Counted from the first letter of the stretch, positions 34,892-44,297 are shown. The stretch: 64,000 nt of DNA from RUG14199 sp045535205 (GCA_045535205.1 JAZSLF010000097.1:7729-71728), one strand, 5' to 3'. The notes: generated by a model not told the origin, from the sequence alone. Numbers and translations: made by a program.

Positions 34892-35653
34892 ATGAAATTT
34901 AATACAAAGAAGCTTCTTCTCACTATTGCATTTCTGTGTCTTGCGGCGGCGGTATTAATTATCATATTAATGCCGAAACCGGAAAAGGTTCTGCCTGAGC
35001 TTCCCGAAGCTATTTTTAACACAGAAATCAGAAATATTGAGACTAATAAAAACGGATATATAAAAATAATCAAATTTCCTGTTGTTTCATCAAGCGACGG
35101 CAGGGATCTTAATGAATTCAATTCAATACTCAGACAGAATGAAGAAGAGTATTGTAACGGAAGTAATTTTCCGTATCAGGAAAACCAGAGTGCTTCATAT
35201 ATAATCCATCAGTATAATATCATGCTTCAGGCGGGGGATTTTCTATCCTGCAAAGCTGAAGGAACATATTCCAACAGCTCGGAGGATTATTATTTCAAAA
35301 TTCTGAAAAGCGTAAATTATAACGTTGCTACGGGAGAAACGATCGGATTTGATGAGGTCGTCTCCGATCTTAAAAAATTTTATAAAGCTTTTAGCAACGG
35401 TAAATTTACCATGACTCAAAGTAACGATACCCAGCTTGACAGCAAAAGCAGCGAAGAGCTTCTCGGAAATTTTCAACCTGCATACAGCATATATCCCGAT
35501 TACTATATAGACGGTGAATACTTTGTCATAATAGCAGATGTTCCAGAAGTATTCGGAGGATATACCGAATACAGAATTTCGCTTATCGAAGCAGAAGCGT
35601 TTTTAAATAAAAATTGTGATTATATTAAAATGATTTATAACGGTAAATATTAA
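34892..35653 (+). CDS. Secreted or membrane-anchored protein, possibly DUF4163/DUF3298-like
   Basis: A 253-residue protein with an N-terminal membrane segment (LLLTIAFLCLAAAVLIIILM) and an extracytoplasmic domain. The layout YNVATGETIGFDEVVSD, LGNFQPAYSIYPDYYIDG and a late VFGGYTEYRISL resembles the DUF4163-DUF3298 pair seen in RsiV/PdaC-type proteins, which bind lysozyme or peptidoglycan. This assignment is tentative. It starts two bases after the radical SAM stop and ends 16 bases before der, so it belongs to the operon although the function seems unrelated. Confidence 0.6.
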   Translation: MKFNTKKLLLTIAFLCLAAAVLIIILMPKPEKVLPELPEAIFNTEIRNIETNKNGYIKIIKFPVVSSSDGRDLNEFNSILRQNEEEYCNGSNFPYQENQSASYIIHQYNIMLQAGDFLSCKAEGTYSNSSEDYYFKILKSVNYNVATGETIGFDEVVSDLKKFYKAFSNGKFTMTQSNDTQLDSKSSEELLGNFQPAYSIYPDYYIDGEYFVIIADVPEVFGGYTEYRISLIEAEAFLNKNCDYIKMIYNGKY

Positions 35654-35669
35654 ACGGAGGTTGAAAAGT

Positions 35670-37001
35670 ATGTACAAACCCGTGATTGCAATAGTGGGAC
35701 GACCCAATGTGGGTAAAAGCACTTTATTCAATAAGCTCATCGGAGAAAGAAGGGCAATTGTCGAAGACGTTCCCGGAATAACACGTGACCGCATTTACGG
35801 TGAAACGGAATGGAGAGGAAAAAAATTCATTGTAATCGATACAGGCGGTATCGAACCGAAAACCGACGACATGATCCTCAAAAAGATGAGAGAACAGGCA
35901 CAAATAGCAATTGATACAGCAGACGTAATCGTATTTATGTGCGATATTAAAACAGGGCTTGTTGCAGATGATATGGATATTGCCGTTATGCTTAAAAAAA
36001 GCGGAAAACCTGTTATACCTTGTATAAATAAAGCTGACTCTATAGGTGCTGTTCCTCCGGAATTTTATGAATTTTATGAGCTCGGATTTGATAGTGAGCT
36101 GATTGCACTTTCATCTATCCACGGCACAGGTACAGGCGATATGCTTGATGCCGTAATGGATGCGTTACCCGAAATCGACGATGCCGAAGGTGACGACGAT
36201 GACGTTATCAGCGTTGCGGTTATCGGAAAACCCAATGCGGGTAAAAGCTCGCTTATCAATAAAATTCTCGGTGATGACAGACTAATTGTATCTGACATGG
36301 CAGGAACAACACGTGATGCAATAGATACTCATTTTGAAAACGAACACGGCAAATATAATCTGATCGATACCGCCGGCATACGCCGCAAGAGTAAGGTCAA
36401 TGACAGAATAGAACAGTTCAGCGTACTCCGTGCAAAAATGGCAATAGAGAGAGCTAACGTATGCATTCTTTTAATTGATGCGGCGGAGGGCGTGACCGAA
36501 CAGGATGAAAAAATTGCAGGTCTTGCACACGAAGCAGGCAAGGCTGTAATTATTGCAGTCAATAAATGGGACAAGGTTGAAAAGGATAATAATACTGTCA
36601 ACGATTACACAAAAGACGTATACGAGGCTCTCGGATATATGAGATACGCTCCCATTATGTTCATTTCCGCAAAGACAGGTCAGCGTGTCGATAAGCTGTT
36701 TGAATACATTAATTATGTTCATAACCAAACTATGATGAGGGTTACTACAGGTATGCTCAATGACGTGCTTGCTGATGCTGTCAACAGAGTTCAGCCCCCC
36801 TCAGACAAGGGAAGACGTCTCAAGATATATTACATGACACAGGCATCTGTTGCACCTCCCACGTTCATCACATTCTGCAACGATGCTGAGCTTTTCCACT
36901 TCTCTTATCAGAGATACCTTGAAAACTGTCTCAGACAGACCTTCGGATTTAAGGGAACTCCCATAAGGATCGTTGTCAGACAAAAGGGTGAAGAAGAATA
37001 A
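35670..37001 (+). CDS. der: GTPase Der (EngA)
   Basis: A 443-residue GTPase with two tandem G domains required for 50S subunit assembly. Domain 1: GRPNVGKST, DTGGIEP, NKADS. Domain 2: GKPNAGKSS, DTAGIRRKSK, NKWDKVE. A C-terminal KH-like domain ends the protein (IRIVVRQKG). The frame extends to a TTG at 35661 overlapping the GGAGG site; the ATG at 35670 is chosen. It lies between the secreted protein and plsY in the operon. Confidence 0.97.
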   Translation: MYKPVIAIVGRPNVGKSTLFNKLIGERRAIVEDVPGITRDRIYGETEWRGKKFIVIDTGGIEPKTDDMILKKMREQAQIAIDTADVIVFMCDIKTGLVADDMDIAVMLKKSGKPVIPCINKADSIGAVPPEFYEFYELGFDSELIALSSIHGTGTGDMLDAVMDALPEIDDAEGDDDDVISVAVIGKPNAGKSSLINKILGDDRLIVSDMAGTTRDAIDTHFENEHGKYNLIDTAGIRRKSKVNDRIEQFSVLRAKMAIERANVCILLIDAAEGVTEQDEKIAGLAHEAGKAVIIAVNKWDKVEKDNNTVNDYTKDVYEALGYMRYAPIMFISAKTGQRVDKLFEYINYVHNQTMMRVTTGMLNDVLADAVNRVQPPSDKGRRLKIYYMTQASVAPPTFITFCNDAELFHFSYQRYLENCLRQTFGFKGTPIRIVVRQKGEEE

Positions 37002-37020
37002 AACATAAGGGAGCAGCATC

Positions 37021-37749
37021 ATGTTGTATTATAATTTCATATCCAGATTTGTAAGCGAAAAATTTGCTGATGCAAACGGACTCTCGTCAGCTGTTATAAT
37101 ATTAGGTGCAATTTTGATTGCGGCAATAGGTTATTTTCTCGGAAGTCTGAATTTCGGCATAATCTTCTCTAAAATATTTTATAAGGATGATATACGCAAT
37201 TACGGAAGTCATAATGCAGGTGCAACAAATATGCAAAGAACCTACGGCACGGCTGCAGGTGTTATAACCATTTTAGGAGATGCTTTAAAAGCTGTTGCGT
37301 CTTGTTTTATCGGCGGTTTTTTACTCGGTCTTTTCGGGACCTATCTTGCAGGACTTGCCTGTATCTTCGGGCATATATTCCCCATATATTACGGCTTTAA
37401 GGGCGGCAAGGGTGTTGTAACCGTAGCTGTACTTATAATGATGACGAGCATTAAAACATTCATTCCTATCCTGCTTATATTCCTTATCCTTGTTATCGGA
37501 ACTAAATATATTTCAATGGGCTCTGTTATCAGTGCACTCGTATATCCTCTCATATTGTTCAACGTAGTATCTATCAATCCGAATTCATACAAAGTTGAAT
37601 ATTGCGGTGTATTGTTCGCCTTCATAGTTGCGGCTATCGTAACTATAAAACACAAAGAAAATATCAAGCGTATTTTAAACAGAACCGAATCCAAGATCAG
37701 TTTCAAAAAGAAAAAAGATAAGGATCAGGAAGATAGTAAAAAAGCATAA
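37021..37749 (+). CDS. plsY: Glycerol-3-phosphate acyltransferase PlsY
   Basis: A membrane acyltransferase that makes lysophosphatidate from acyl-phosphate and glycerol 3-phosphate. NYGSHNAGATNMQRTYG, GHIFPIYYGFKGGKGVVT and the hydrophobic helices are diagnostic. At 242 residues it is longer than the usual ~200: a membrane-proximal N-terminal extension and a lysine-rich tail (SFKKKKDKDQEDSKKA) account for the excess. In many Clostridia gpsA follows; here a methyltransferase gene follows five bases on. Confidence 0.94.
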   Translation: MLYYNFISRFVSEKFADANGLSSAVIILGAILIAAIGYFLGSLNFGIIFSKIFYKDDIRNYGSHNAGATNMQRTYGTAAGVITILGDALKAVASCFIGGFLLGLFGTYLAGLACIFGHIFPIYYGFKGGKGVVTVAVLIMMTSIKTFIPILLIFLILVIGTKYISMGSVISALVYPLILFNVVSINPNSYKVEYCGVLFAFIVAAIVTIKHKENIKRILNRTESKISFKKKKDKDQEDSKKA

Positions 37750-37754
37750 GAATA

Positions 37755-38963
37755 ATGGAAAACACATCAATAAACGATAATGCTATTAAATTTTCGAGAA
37801 TTGTAAAGACAGCACTCGAAAACGGAGCTCTACGGAGCTTGACATTTTCAAAGCTACCCGCAGGAGACGTTCTGAAGATCAAAGGAACTCAAAAGAACAT
37901 ATCAAACGAATACGTAATTCAGCTTGAATACTTTCTGACGGAAGGCCGAGTGACCCACAAAAATATAAATGCTCAAGAAATTTGCTCTGCTGTAACAGAG
38001 ATAATCTCGTCGGGAGCAAAGCAGGCTGACCTTAACACAACGAACGGCACCGCTTCCTTGATGATATCTAAAAAAGGGAAGTGCACTCTGATCACAAAAG
38101 TCGACAACACCGTCAAAGTACAAAATATAAAAGAATCTAACGACAGAGAGAAGAATTATATTTTCGACGGAACTGAGGAATTTCTTAAATACCTCGGAAT
38201 TTCCGATAAAAACGGACGTGTTCATGATAAAAAGCAAGCAAAATTCAGACAGATCAACCGTTTTGCAGAACAGGTACGTGACATCGTTAAGTATCTTCCC
38301 AAGGAGGACATGCTTTTCGTTGCCGATCTTTGTTGCGGTAAAAGTTACCTTAGCTTTGCACTTTATCATTATCTTACAAAAACACTAAACAGAGATGTTG
38401 AGCTTACGTGCATTGACCTTAAAGAAAGTGTTATTAATTATTGCAGTAAGGTAGCATCGGATTTAAATTACGACGGTATGTGCTTTATTTGCGGTGACAT
38501 AATGAAATATAAGCCTGACCATCCCATACACCTCGTTGTATCTCTCCATGCTTGCGATATTGCGACAGATATTGTCCTTGACTGTGCAATAAGAAATCGT
38601 TCAAAGGTTATTCTGTCTACACCTTGCTGTCAGCACGAAATGTTTAATATTATGAACTGCCCTGAGCTTGAATTTCTTTCAAAGTATTCTATGCTCAAGC
38701 AAAAGCTCTGCAGTGCGGCAACAGATGCACTCAGACTTGCAAGACTTGAAGCGGCAGGCTACAGGACAGATGCTATTGAGCTTATTGACCCCGAAGATAC
38801 TCCGAAAAACATACTTTTGAGAGGGATAAGGCGTGATAATTATTCGCCAAGCTCAAATGATACAAAGAGTAAGCTTGATTTTTATATCAACTCATACAAA
38901 TTTATGACAGGCAAAGAGCCGTCAGCTATTCCCGGCGTAAACGACGGATCATGCGGAGAATAA
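37755..38963 (+). CDS. SAM-dependent methyltransferase (Methyltransf_32-like)
   Basis: A 402-residue protein whose central Rossmann part has the SAM motif I VADLCCGKSYLSFALYHYL, an acidic ribose-binding strand (ELTCIDLKES) and VSLHACDIATD with STPCCQHE. This layout matches the Methyltransf_32 group, for which RNA or small-molecule targets have been suggested but not settled. Residues 1-140 form an N-terminal domain I cannot assign. It sits between plsY and the PHP protein with gaps of five and two bases, so it is co-translated. Confidence 0.8.
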   Translation: MENTSINDNAIKFSRIVKTALENGALRSLTFSKLPAGDVLKIKGTQKNISNEYVIQLEYFLTEGRVTHKNINAQEICSAVTEIISSGAKQADLNTTNGTASLMISKKGKCTLITKVDNTVKVQNIKESNDREKNYIFDGTEEFLKYLGISDKNGRVHDKKQAKFRQINRFAEQVRDIVKYLPKEDMLFVADLCCGKSYLSFALYHYLTKTLNRDVELTCIDLKESVINYCSKVASDLNYDGMCFICGDIMKYKPDHPIHLVVSLHACDIATDIVLDCAIRNRSKVILSTPCCQHEMFNIMNCPELEFLSKYSMLKQKLCSAATDALRLARLEAAGYRTDAIELIDPEDTPKNILLRGIRRDNYSPSSNDTKSKLDFYINSYKFMTGKEPSAIPGVNDGSCGE

Positions 38964-38965
38964 AT

Positions 38966-40255
38966 ATGGAAAAATATTATTACTTAAAAGATATTATGTT
39001 CGACCCGAACGCAAATAAAGACGATAGACTTTCAGCGCTGACCGATATATACAGAATGCACTGCGAAGGGCTTCTTGATATGCCCGAAACAAAGGAATTT
39101 GTAAACAACCACATACATACCTGCTATTCATTTTCACCGTACACACCCTGTGCTGCTTTATACACGGCATGGCTCTCGGGTCTTAAAACAGCCGGGATCA
39201 TGGATCATGACAGCGTTGGCGGTGCATATGAATTCATCGAAGCGGGAAAAATCCTCGGAATGCCCGTAACGGTAGGCTGTGAGGTCAGAGTAAGTCTTAC
39301 TTCAACGGAATTTGAAGGGAAGCGTCTCAACAATCCGGATCAGATCTCCTGTGCATATGTCGCTATGCACGGAATACCGCATCAAAATATTGAAAAGGTT
39401 GAAGCTGTACTCAGAACAAAGAGAATTGCCAGAAATCTGAGAAATGCCGCAATGTGTGATAAGATCAATGAACTTTGCTCACCATACGGCATAGAGCTTT
39501 CATTTGAACAGGATGTATGTCCGTTATCAAAGAGAAATGACGGTGGAAGCATTACGGAAAGACACGTTCTGTATGCTCTGACAAACATGATATGCGATAT
39601 ATATCACGATAGAAAAGAAGCAGTATCATTTATTGAAAAGCTTCAGGGAAAAATGCTTGCCGATAAGAAAAAGCAGGATTTGTTGGAAGCCCCCGAAAAA
39701 TTCTACAAATATGATCTGTTGGGCATTATGAAAAGCGGTCTCATAGAAAAAATATATATAGATGCAGATGATGAGCTTCTTCATATAACCGAGTTTGTAA
39801 AGCTCGCAAGAGAAGTGGGGGCAATATCTGCATATGCTTATCTCGGTGATGTTGGAGACTCCCCTACGGGTGACAAAAAAGCACAGAAGTTTGAGGATGA
39901 TTACCTCGACAGTCTTGTGTCATATTTATCTAAGATCGGATTCAATGCAATTACCTACATGCCATCCCGAAACACTATGGAGCAGCTTGAAAGAATTATG
40001 TCTCTTTGTGAGGCTAACAACTTCTTTCAGATAAGCGGCGAGGATATAAATTCACCGAGACAGTCTTTTATCTGTCCGGCAGCCGAGGCTCCCGAATTTT
40101 CACATCTGAAAAAAGCAACATATGCCCTTATAGGCCATGAAATCTGTGCTACCGGGAATATGGACAACTCCATGTTCAGCACAGCTTCAGAAGAAAAATC
40201 ATTGAAAGAAAGAATTGAATACTATGCCGTAAAAGGCGGCTACATAAATAAGTGA
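38966..40255 (+). CDS. PHP domain metal-dependent phosphoesterase-like protein
   Basis: A 429-residue protein with PHP-domain metal ligands: NHIHTCYSFSPY (HxH) near residue 45, GIMDHDSVGGAYEF and VGCEVRV. PHP proteins hydrolyse phosphoesters; the late region (FQISGEDINSPRQSFICP) supplies further acidic residues. The ATG at 38966 follows GGAGAA by five bases and is preferred over the in-frame ATG at 38951 that lies inside the upstream gene. The SDR gene follows eight bases downstream. The substrate may be a sugar phosphate in view of that neighbour, but this is inference. Confidence 0.82.
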   Translation: MEKYYYLKDIMFDPNANKDDRLSALTDIYRMHCEGLLDMPETKEFVNNHIHTCYSFSPYTPCAALYTAWLSGLKTAGIMDHDSVGGAYEFIEAGKILGMPVTVGCEVRVSLTSTEFEGKRLNNPDQISCAYVAMHGIPHQNIEKVEAVLRTKRIARNLRNAAMCDKINELCSPYGIELSFEQDVCPLSKRNDGGSITERHVLYALTNMICDIYHDRKEAVSFIEKLQGKMLADKKKQDLLEAPEKFYKYDLLGIMKSGLIEKIYIDADDELLHITEFVKLAREVGAISAYAYLGDVGDSPTGDKKAQKFEDDYLDSLVSYLSKIGFNAITYMPSRNTMEQLERIMSLCEANNFFQISGEDINSPRQSFICPAAEAPEFSHLKKATYALIGHEICATGNMDNSMFSTASEEKSLKERIEYYAVKGGYINK

Positions 40256-40262
40256 GGTAAAC

Positions 40263-41294
40263 ATGAATATTGCAGCATTAACAGCAGCCGAATTAAGATA
40301 CAGTCTTTCCGATAAATCCGGTAAGTTTATTGTAAAATTTATTGGAGAAGCCAATGAAGGCTGTGAAGCTACCGCAGCTCCGGGTGCTCTGTTTGAGCTT
40401 AATGGAAAAACACCTGTCAGCGTATATGTGGATGGCATTGGCTCCTACTCAGTCAGCACAGTAAACGGTTGCGGCGAATATACAGGAAAGACCGCTGTTA
40501 TCACCGGAAGTGCACAGGGCTTCGGACTTGGAATTGCAGACTATTTTGCATCAAAAGGTGCAAACATTGTCGTCGCTGATATGAACGAAGAAGGTGCTAA
40601 AGCAGCGGCAGAGGAATTCAGAAACAAATACGGGGCAAATGCGATAGCAGTTACGACCAATGTTACTGATGAAAATTCCGTTAAAGCTTTAATCGAAACA
40701 ACTGCTCTTACATTCGGCGGAGTTGACTTCTTTATTAACAACGCAGGAATAGTCAGAGCAGGAAGCCTTGATGAAATGACTCTTGCAAACTTTAATCTCG
40801 TTGAAAACGTCAACTATAACGCATATTTTCTTTGTGCAAAATACTCTTCAAAGGTGATGAAGGCACAAAGAAAGGCAAATGACGAGATTATGTTTGATAT
40901 TATCGAGATCAACTCAAAATCAGGCCTTGAGGGAAGCAATAAAAACTTTGCTTATGCAGGCAGTAAATTCGGAGGAATAGGTCTTACTCAGTCCTTCGCC
41001 ATGGAGCTTGCTCCTTACGGAATAAAGGTCAATGCCGTATGCCCCGGTAATTTCCTCGACGGTCCGCTGTGGTCCGATCCTGAAAAAGGGCTTTTTGTCC
41101 AATATCTCAACGCCGGTAAGGTTCCCGGAGCTAAAACCGTTGAAGACGTTCGTAAATTCTATGAATCTAAGGTTCCTCTCGGAAGAGGATGCCGTACCGA
41201 AGACGTTTGTCTTGCTATTTCATATATTATTTCACAAAAATATGAGACCGGTCAGGCCGTTCCCGTAACAGGCGGACAGGTTATGCTTAAATAA
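40263..41294 (+). CDS. Short-chain dehydrogenase/reductase with N-terminal extension
   Basis: A 343-residue SDR. The Rossmann core starts at about residue 78 (TAVITGSAQGFGLGIADYF), with NNAG and catalytic Ser-Tyr-Lys in NSKSGLEGSNKNFAYAGSKFG, and VNAVCPGNF downstream. Comparable enzymes oxidise sugar alcohols such as sorbitol 6-phosphate. The first ~77 residues are unusual for a plain SDR and show no motif I recognise. GAGGT precedes the ATG. With the PHP protein it may form a small carbohydrate module; it is the last gene before a strong inverted repeat. Confidence 0.85.
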   Translation: MNIAALTAAELRYSLSDKSGKFIVKFIGEANEGCEATAAPGALFELNGKTPVSVYVDGIGSYSVSTVNGCGEYTGKTAVITGSAQGFGLGIADYFASKGANIVVADMNEEGAKAAAEEFRNKYGANAIAVTTNVTDENSVKALIETTALTFGGVDFFINNAGIVRAGSLDEMTLANFNLVENVNYNAYFLCAKYSSKVMKAQRKANDEIMFDIIEINSKSGLEGSNKNFAYAGSKFGGIGLTQSFAMELAPYGIKVNAVCPGNFLDGPLWSDPEKGLFVQYLNAGKVPGAKTVEDVRKFYESKVPLGRGCRTEDVCLAISYIISQKYETGQAVPVTGGQVMLK

Positions 41295-41322
41295 TTCATT
41301 ATTTTACATAAATATACAAGCT

Positions 41323-41364
41323 ATCCCCATTAATATTCAATCAACTTTGAATATTAATGGGGAT
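41323..41364 (+). terminator. Long perfect hairpin after the SDR gene, before spoIIID
   Basis: Two 18-base perfect arms (41323-41340 and 41347-41364) with a six-base loop. AT-rich except for CCCC/GGGG at the base, followed by ATTTATGTT. Probably the terminator of the upstream operon; it also lies 110 bases before spoIIID. Confidence 0.65.
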
Positions 41365-41475
41365 ATTTATGTTATTATGAATTTTTTCATTTCAAAAAAT
41401 TCATATTTATTTTTTTTGAATAAATCAGCACCTTTATTCATATATTTAATCAGAATGAACGGAAAGGGAACACCT

Positions 41476-41769
41476 ATGGGATATTCTGAGACATTAAACA
41501 GACGGTGCGAAGCTCTTGCTGTGTACCTGGTAGAACACGAAACTACAGTCCGAGAGACAGCGGCACACTTCAACATCAGCAAATCAACGGTACACAAAGA
41601 CATAACGGAAAGGTTAAAATACATAAACGGAGAATTATATGTGAAGGTTTCCGAAATATTAAAACGCAATAAGATGGAAAGACATTTAAGAGGCGGAATG
41701 GCAACGAAACAAAAATACTTAAAATTGAAAGAAAATGCAAGAAAGATCGATCGTTCAGTCATACCGTGA
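41476..41769 (+). CDS. spoIIID: Sporulation transcriptional regulator SpoIIID
   Basis: A 97-residue DNA-binding protein with the HTH signature VRETAAHFNISKSTVHKDIT and the C-terminal basic helix KMERHLRGGMATKQKYLKLK. SpoIIID controls many mother-cell genes, including sigK and dpa genes in related bacteria, and sigK is 8 kb away. The open frame reaches back to 41347, but AAAGGGA six bases before the ATG at 41476 and the usual length (~85-95) favour this start. Confidence 0.93.
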   Translation: MGYSETLNRRCEALAVYLVEHETTVRETAAHFNISKSTVHKDITERLKYINGELYVKVSEILKRNKMERHLRGGMATKQKYLKLKENARKIDRSVIP

Positions 41770-41851
41770 CAATTATAAAAAGGCAAAATATTCACGCATT
41801 TTTGTATATTGTTTACAAAATAACACGCTAAAAATTATAACATTTGAATTA

Positions 41852-41880
41852 TTGAATTAATTGAATTTTTATGGTATAAT
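41852..41880 (+). promoter_or_regulatory. Sigma-A promoter for the CarD-like gene
   Basis: TTGAAT (41852-41857) and TATAAT (41875-41880), 17-base spacer, 46 bases before the start. Confidence 0.65.
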
Positions 41881-41926
41881 TATACTGTGCTAAATTTGGT
41901 ACAAATAACAGAAAAGGGGAGATAGA

Positions 41927-42433
41927 ATGTATTCATCGGGAACTGCAATAATATACGGAACACACGGAGTTTGCACAGTTAAAGAACTTGCAGAGCACTC
42001 CTTCGGCGATAAAATAAATACATATTATGTATTACAACCGTTGAACGACGTTCATTCCTTGATATACGTCCCCTGTGAAAATGAAACATTAGTATCACGA
42101 ATAAGACCTATCCTTACAAAAAGTGAAGTTGACAGCGTTATTGATAAATTGTTGACCGGAATTACCGAATGGGTTTCCTGCGAGGTAAAACGCAAAGAAT
42201 TTACAAATAACCTACTAAAAAGCGGAGATAAAGCAGAAATTATAGCTGTTATTGAACAGCTGTACGTTAAACAGGATGAGCTCAGACGTCAAAAGAAACA
42301 TTATCAGTTAACGGACGAGCGTTATCTCAAAGAAGCGATGAAGCTGCTTATTGACGAGTTTGCGTTTGTTCTAAGCATTTCTTCTGACGATGTCACGGAT
42401 TATGTTGTTAGTAAACTGAAAGTTCCAAACTAA
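41927..42433 (+). CDS. CarD/CdnL family transcriptional regulator
   Basis: A 168-residue protein. The N-terminal RNA-polymerase-interacting domain (residues 1-60) starts GTAIIYGTHGVCTVKEL, with YYVLQPL and IYVPCENE; the remainder is alpha-helical, as in CarD, CdnL and the Mfd RNAP-binding module. Members bind the RNAP beta subunit and stabilise open complexes. GGGGAG precedes the ATG. It is a single-gene unit between promoter and terminator. Confidence 0.9.
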   Translation: MYSSGTAIIYGTHGVCTVKELAEHSFGDKINTYYVLQPLNDVHSLIYVPCENETLVSRIRPILTKSEVDSVIDKLLTGITEWVSCEVKRKEFTNNLLKSGDKAEIIAVIEQLYVKQDELRRQKKHYQLTDERYLKEAMKLLIDEFAFVLSISSDDVTDYVVSKLKVPN

Positions 42434-42435
42434 AG

Positions 42436-42474
42436 CTTCGGCCCCTGTTATGCAGGGGCCGACTTCAGCTTTTT
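42436..42474. terminator. Terminator between the CarD-like and EamA genes
   Basis: Stem TCGGCCCCTG-TTATG-CAGGGGCCGA, extended by AGCTT-like flanks, then TTTTTTT; convergent genes share it. Confidence 0.9.
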
Positions 42475-43358
42475 TTAGATTTTCTTAATTCGGGAAGTGC
42501 TTCGCTTATCATTATAGCAGCAAAAATTATAATAAAACCGAGTGCTTTTTTTGCCGATAGCTTTTCATGATAAAATATTATTGAAAATAACGCACCGAAA
42601 ACACTTTCAAGACTTAGTATGATTGAAGCAGAAGCGGGTGGAACGTATTTCTGACCGACATTCTGAAGAAGTAATGCGATCGTAGTACAAAACAGAGCGA
42701 GATAACCAAGTGATAACAAATCTCCTCTGTTTACGGAAGTAATTGCCGAAACATTCCCCTGAATGAAGGACATTGTCCACGAACATACCGCAGCAGCCCC
42801 GAATTGTATTATAGTAATCAGAATTATATCCTTGCTTTTTGAGCAGTTTGAGATTATAATAATGTGGAAAGCATACATCAAGCCTCCGACAAGCGTGAGC
42901 AAATCACCCCAACCGACAGTTCCTTCGCCCTCAACCGCTATGAGCCATATTCCCAATATGCACACAAAAGCTGCAGCAATATTAAATACGCTCGGACGCT
43001 TTTTGTTGAATATCCAAAACAAGAATGGTACAATGACACAGTATACAGCCGTTAAAAATGCATTTTTACCCGGAGTATGTACAGGGTCGGTCAGTCCGAG
43101 AGTCTGCATAAGATAAGCTGTATACAAAACAACTCCTGCAAGGGAACCCCACTTCAAATAATAAGCATCTGCTTTTTTCCATTTTACCGCAAAAATAAGA
43201 GATAGTGCAAAAAAACCGAAAGTAAATCTGATTGCAAGAAGCAGATTGGAGGGAATGTGCTCAACCGTATTTTTCATAATAAAGAAGGAGCTTCCCCAAA
43301 TGACCGTTGCCGCAAACAAAGCGAGCTTTCCGAGAAACGATGAATATTTTTTTATCAT
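42465..43358 (-). CDS. EamA/DMT family transporter
   Basis: A 297-residue protein with about ten membrane helices in two EamA halves (LALFAATVIWGSSFFIMKN in the first; PASASIILSLESVFGALFSI in the second). Members export or import small metabolites such as amino acids and nucleosides; the substrate is unknown. It stands alone, opposite the CarD-like gene, and no pathway context is visible. Confidence 0.9.
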   Translation of the reverse strand: MIKKYSSFLGKLALFAATVIWGSSFFIMKNTVEHIPSNLLLAIRFTFGFFALSLIFAVKWKKADAYYLKWGSLAGVVLYTAYLMQTLGLTDPVHTPGKNAFLTAVYCVIVPFLFWIFNKKRPSVFNIAAAFVCILGIWLIAVEGEGTVGWGDLLTLVGGLMYAFHIIIISNCSKSKDIILITIIQFGAAAVCSWTMSFIQGNVSAITSVNRGDLLSLGYLALFCTTIALLLQNVGQKYVPPASASIILSLESVFGALFSIIFYHEKLSAKKALGFIIIFAAIMISEALPELRKSKKS

Positions 43359-43490
43359 AAAACAGTTCCTTATTTTTTATTCATATATGATTATATGATA
43401 CAATGTATTCTGCTGTTTTTCAAGATTTATGCGAAATTTAATTATTCTACACGTTAAATAATATGTTATAAAGCTTAAAGGAGTGATTAT

Positions 43491-44255
43491 ATGTGGTCAA
43501 TATCAGAAGTTAAGGAAAGAGGTCTGTTTTTCTTTAAAAAGAATTATTGGAAAACTGTTCTTGTAGCCTTAATTATTACAGAATTTTTAAACGGTAGCTC
43601 AAATGCCTCATCGTTTTTGAATATTACTCTTAACATGAGTGATATTAACAGTACGGACAGTAATCTGTCAACGAGTATTCCCCCGCAGATCAAAGAATTT
43701 TTCGCTCAGTACAGCGAAGTATTCACAGTATTTGCAGGTATAACGGCTGTAGTAGCATTTGCAGTCTTCACATTTGCCGTTTTAATTAAAATATTCGTTC
43801 TTTCGCCCCTTGAGATCGGAACTTCCGCTTATATGTACAATTCACTTTACCAACCCGGCAAAATACTTAATGTCTTCAACGGTTTTAAGTGCAATTATAA
43901 AAATAACGTTAAGACTATGTTCCTAAAAGATCTTTATATTACACTATGGTCTATGCTGTTTATAATTCCCGGTATCATTAAAGCTTATGAATACAGACTT
44001 GTACCGTATCTGCTTTCCGAATGTCCGGATATGTCAGCAAATGATATTCTCCGCCTCAGTTCTCAAATGATGAAGGGTCATAAAATGCATACATTTTTGC
44101 TTGACCTTTCTTTTATAGGTTGGGGAATATTTACCTTGATTTCATGCGGTATTGCAGGAATTCTTTATGTAAATCCTTACATTTATATGACGAACGCAGC
44201 ACACTATGATAAGATGAAATTTCTTTACAACGAAAAGTATATTACTTCCAATTAA
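43491..44255 (+). CDS. DUF975 family membrane protein
   Basis: A 254-residue protein with several membrane helices. LSPLEIGTSAYMYNSLYQPG, LWSMLFIIPGIIKAYEYRLVPYLLSE (motif split across a helix) and ILRLSSQMMKGHKMHTF are the DUF975 hallmarks. The family has unknown function. AAGGAG precedes the ATG and a terminator follows 10 bases after the stop, so it is a single-gene unit. Confidence 0.88.
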   Translation: MWSISEVKERGLFFFKKNYWKTVLVALIITEFLNGSSNASSFLNITLNMSDINSTDSNLSTSIPPQIKEFFAQYSEVFTVFAGITAVVAFAVFTFAVLIKIFVLSPLEIGTSAYMYNSLYQPGKILNVFNGFKCNYKNNVKTMFLKDLYITLWSMLFIIPGIIKAYEYRLVPYLLSECPDMSANDILRLSSQMMKGHKMHTFLLDLSFIGWGIFTLISCGIAGILYVNPYIYMTNAAHYDKMKFLYNEKYITSN

Positions 44256-44262
44256 TCAAGAC

Positions 44263-44297
44263 AAATCCCGGGAATTTTCTCGGGATTTGCTTTTTGA
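44263..44297 (+). terminator. Terminator after the DUF975 gene
   Basis: AAATCCCG / CGGGATTT stem followed by GCTTTTT. Confidence 0.85.
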
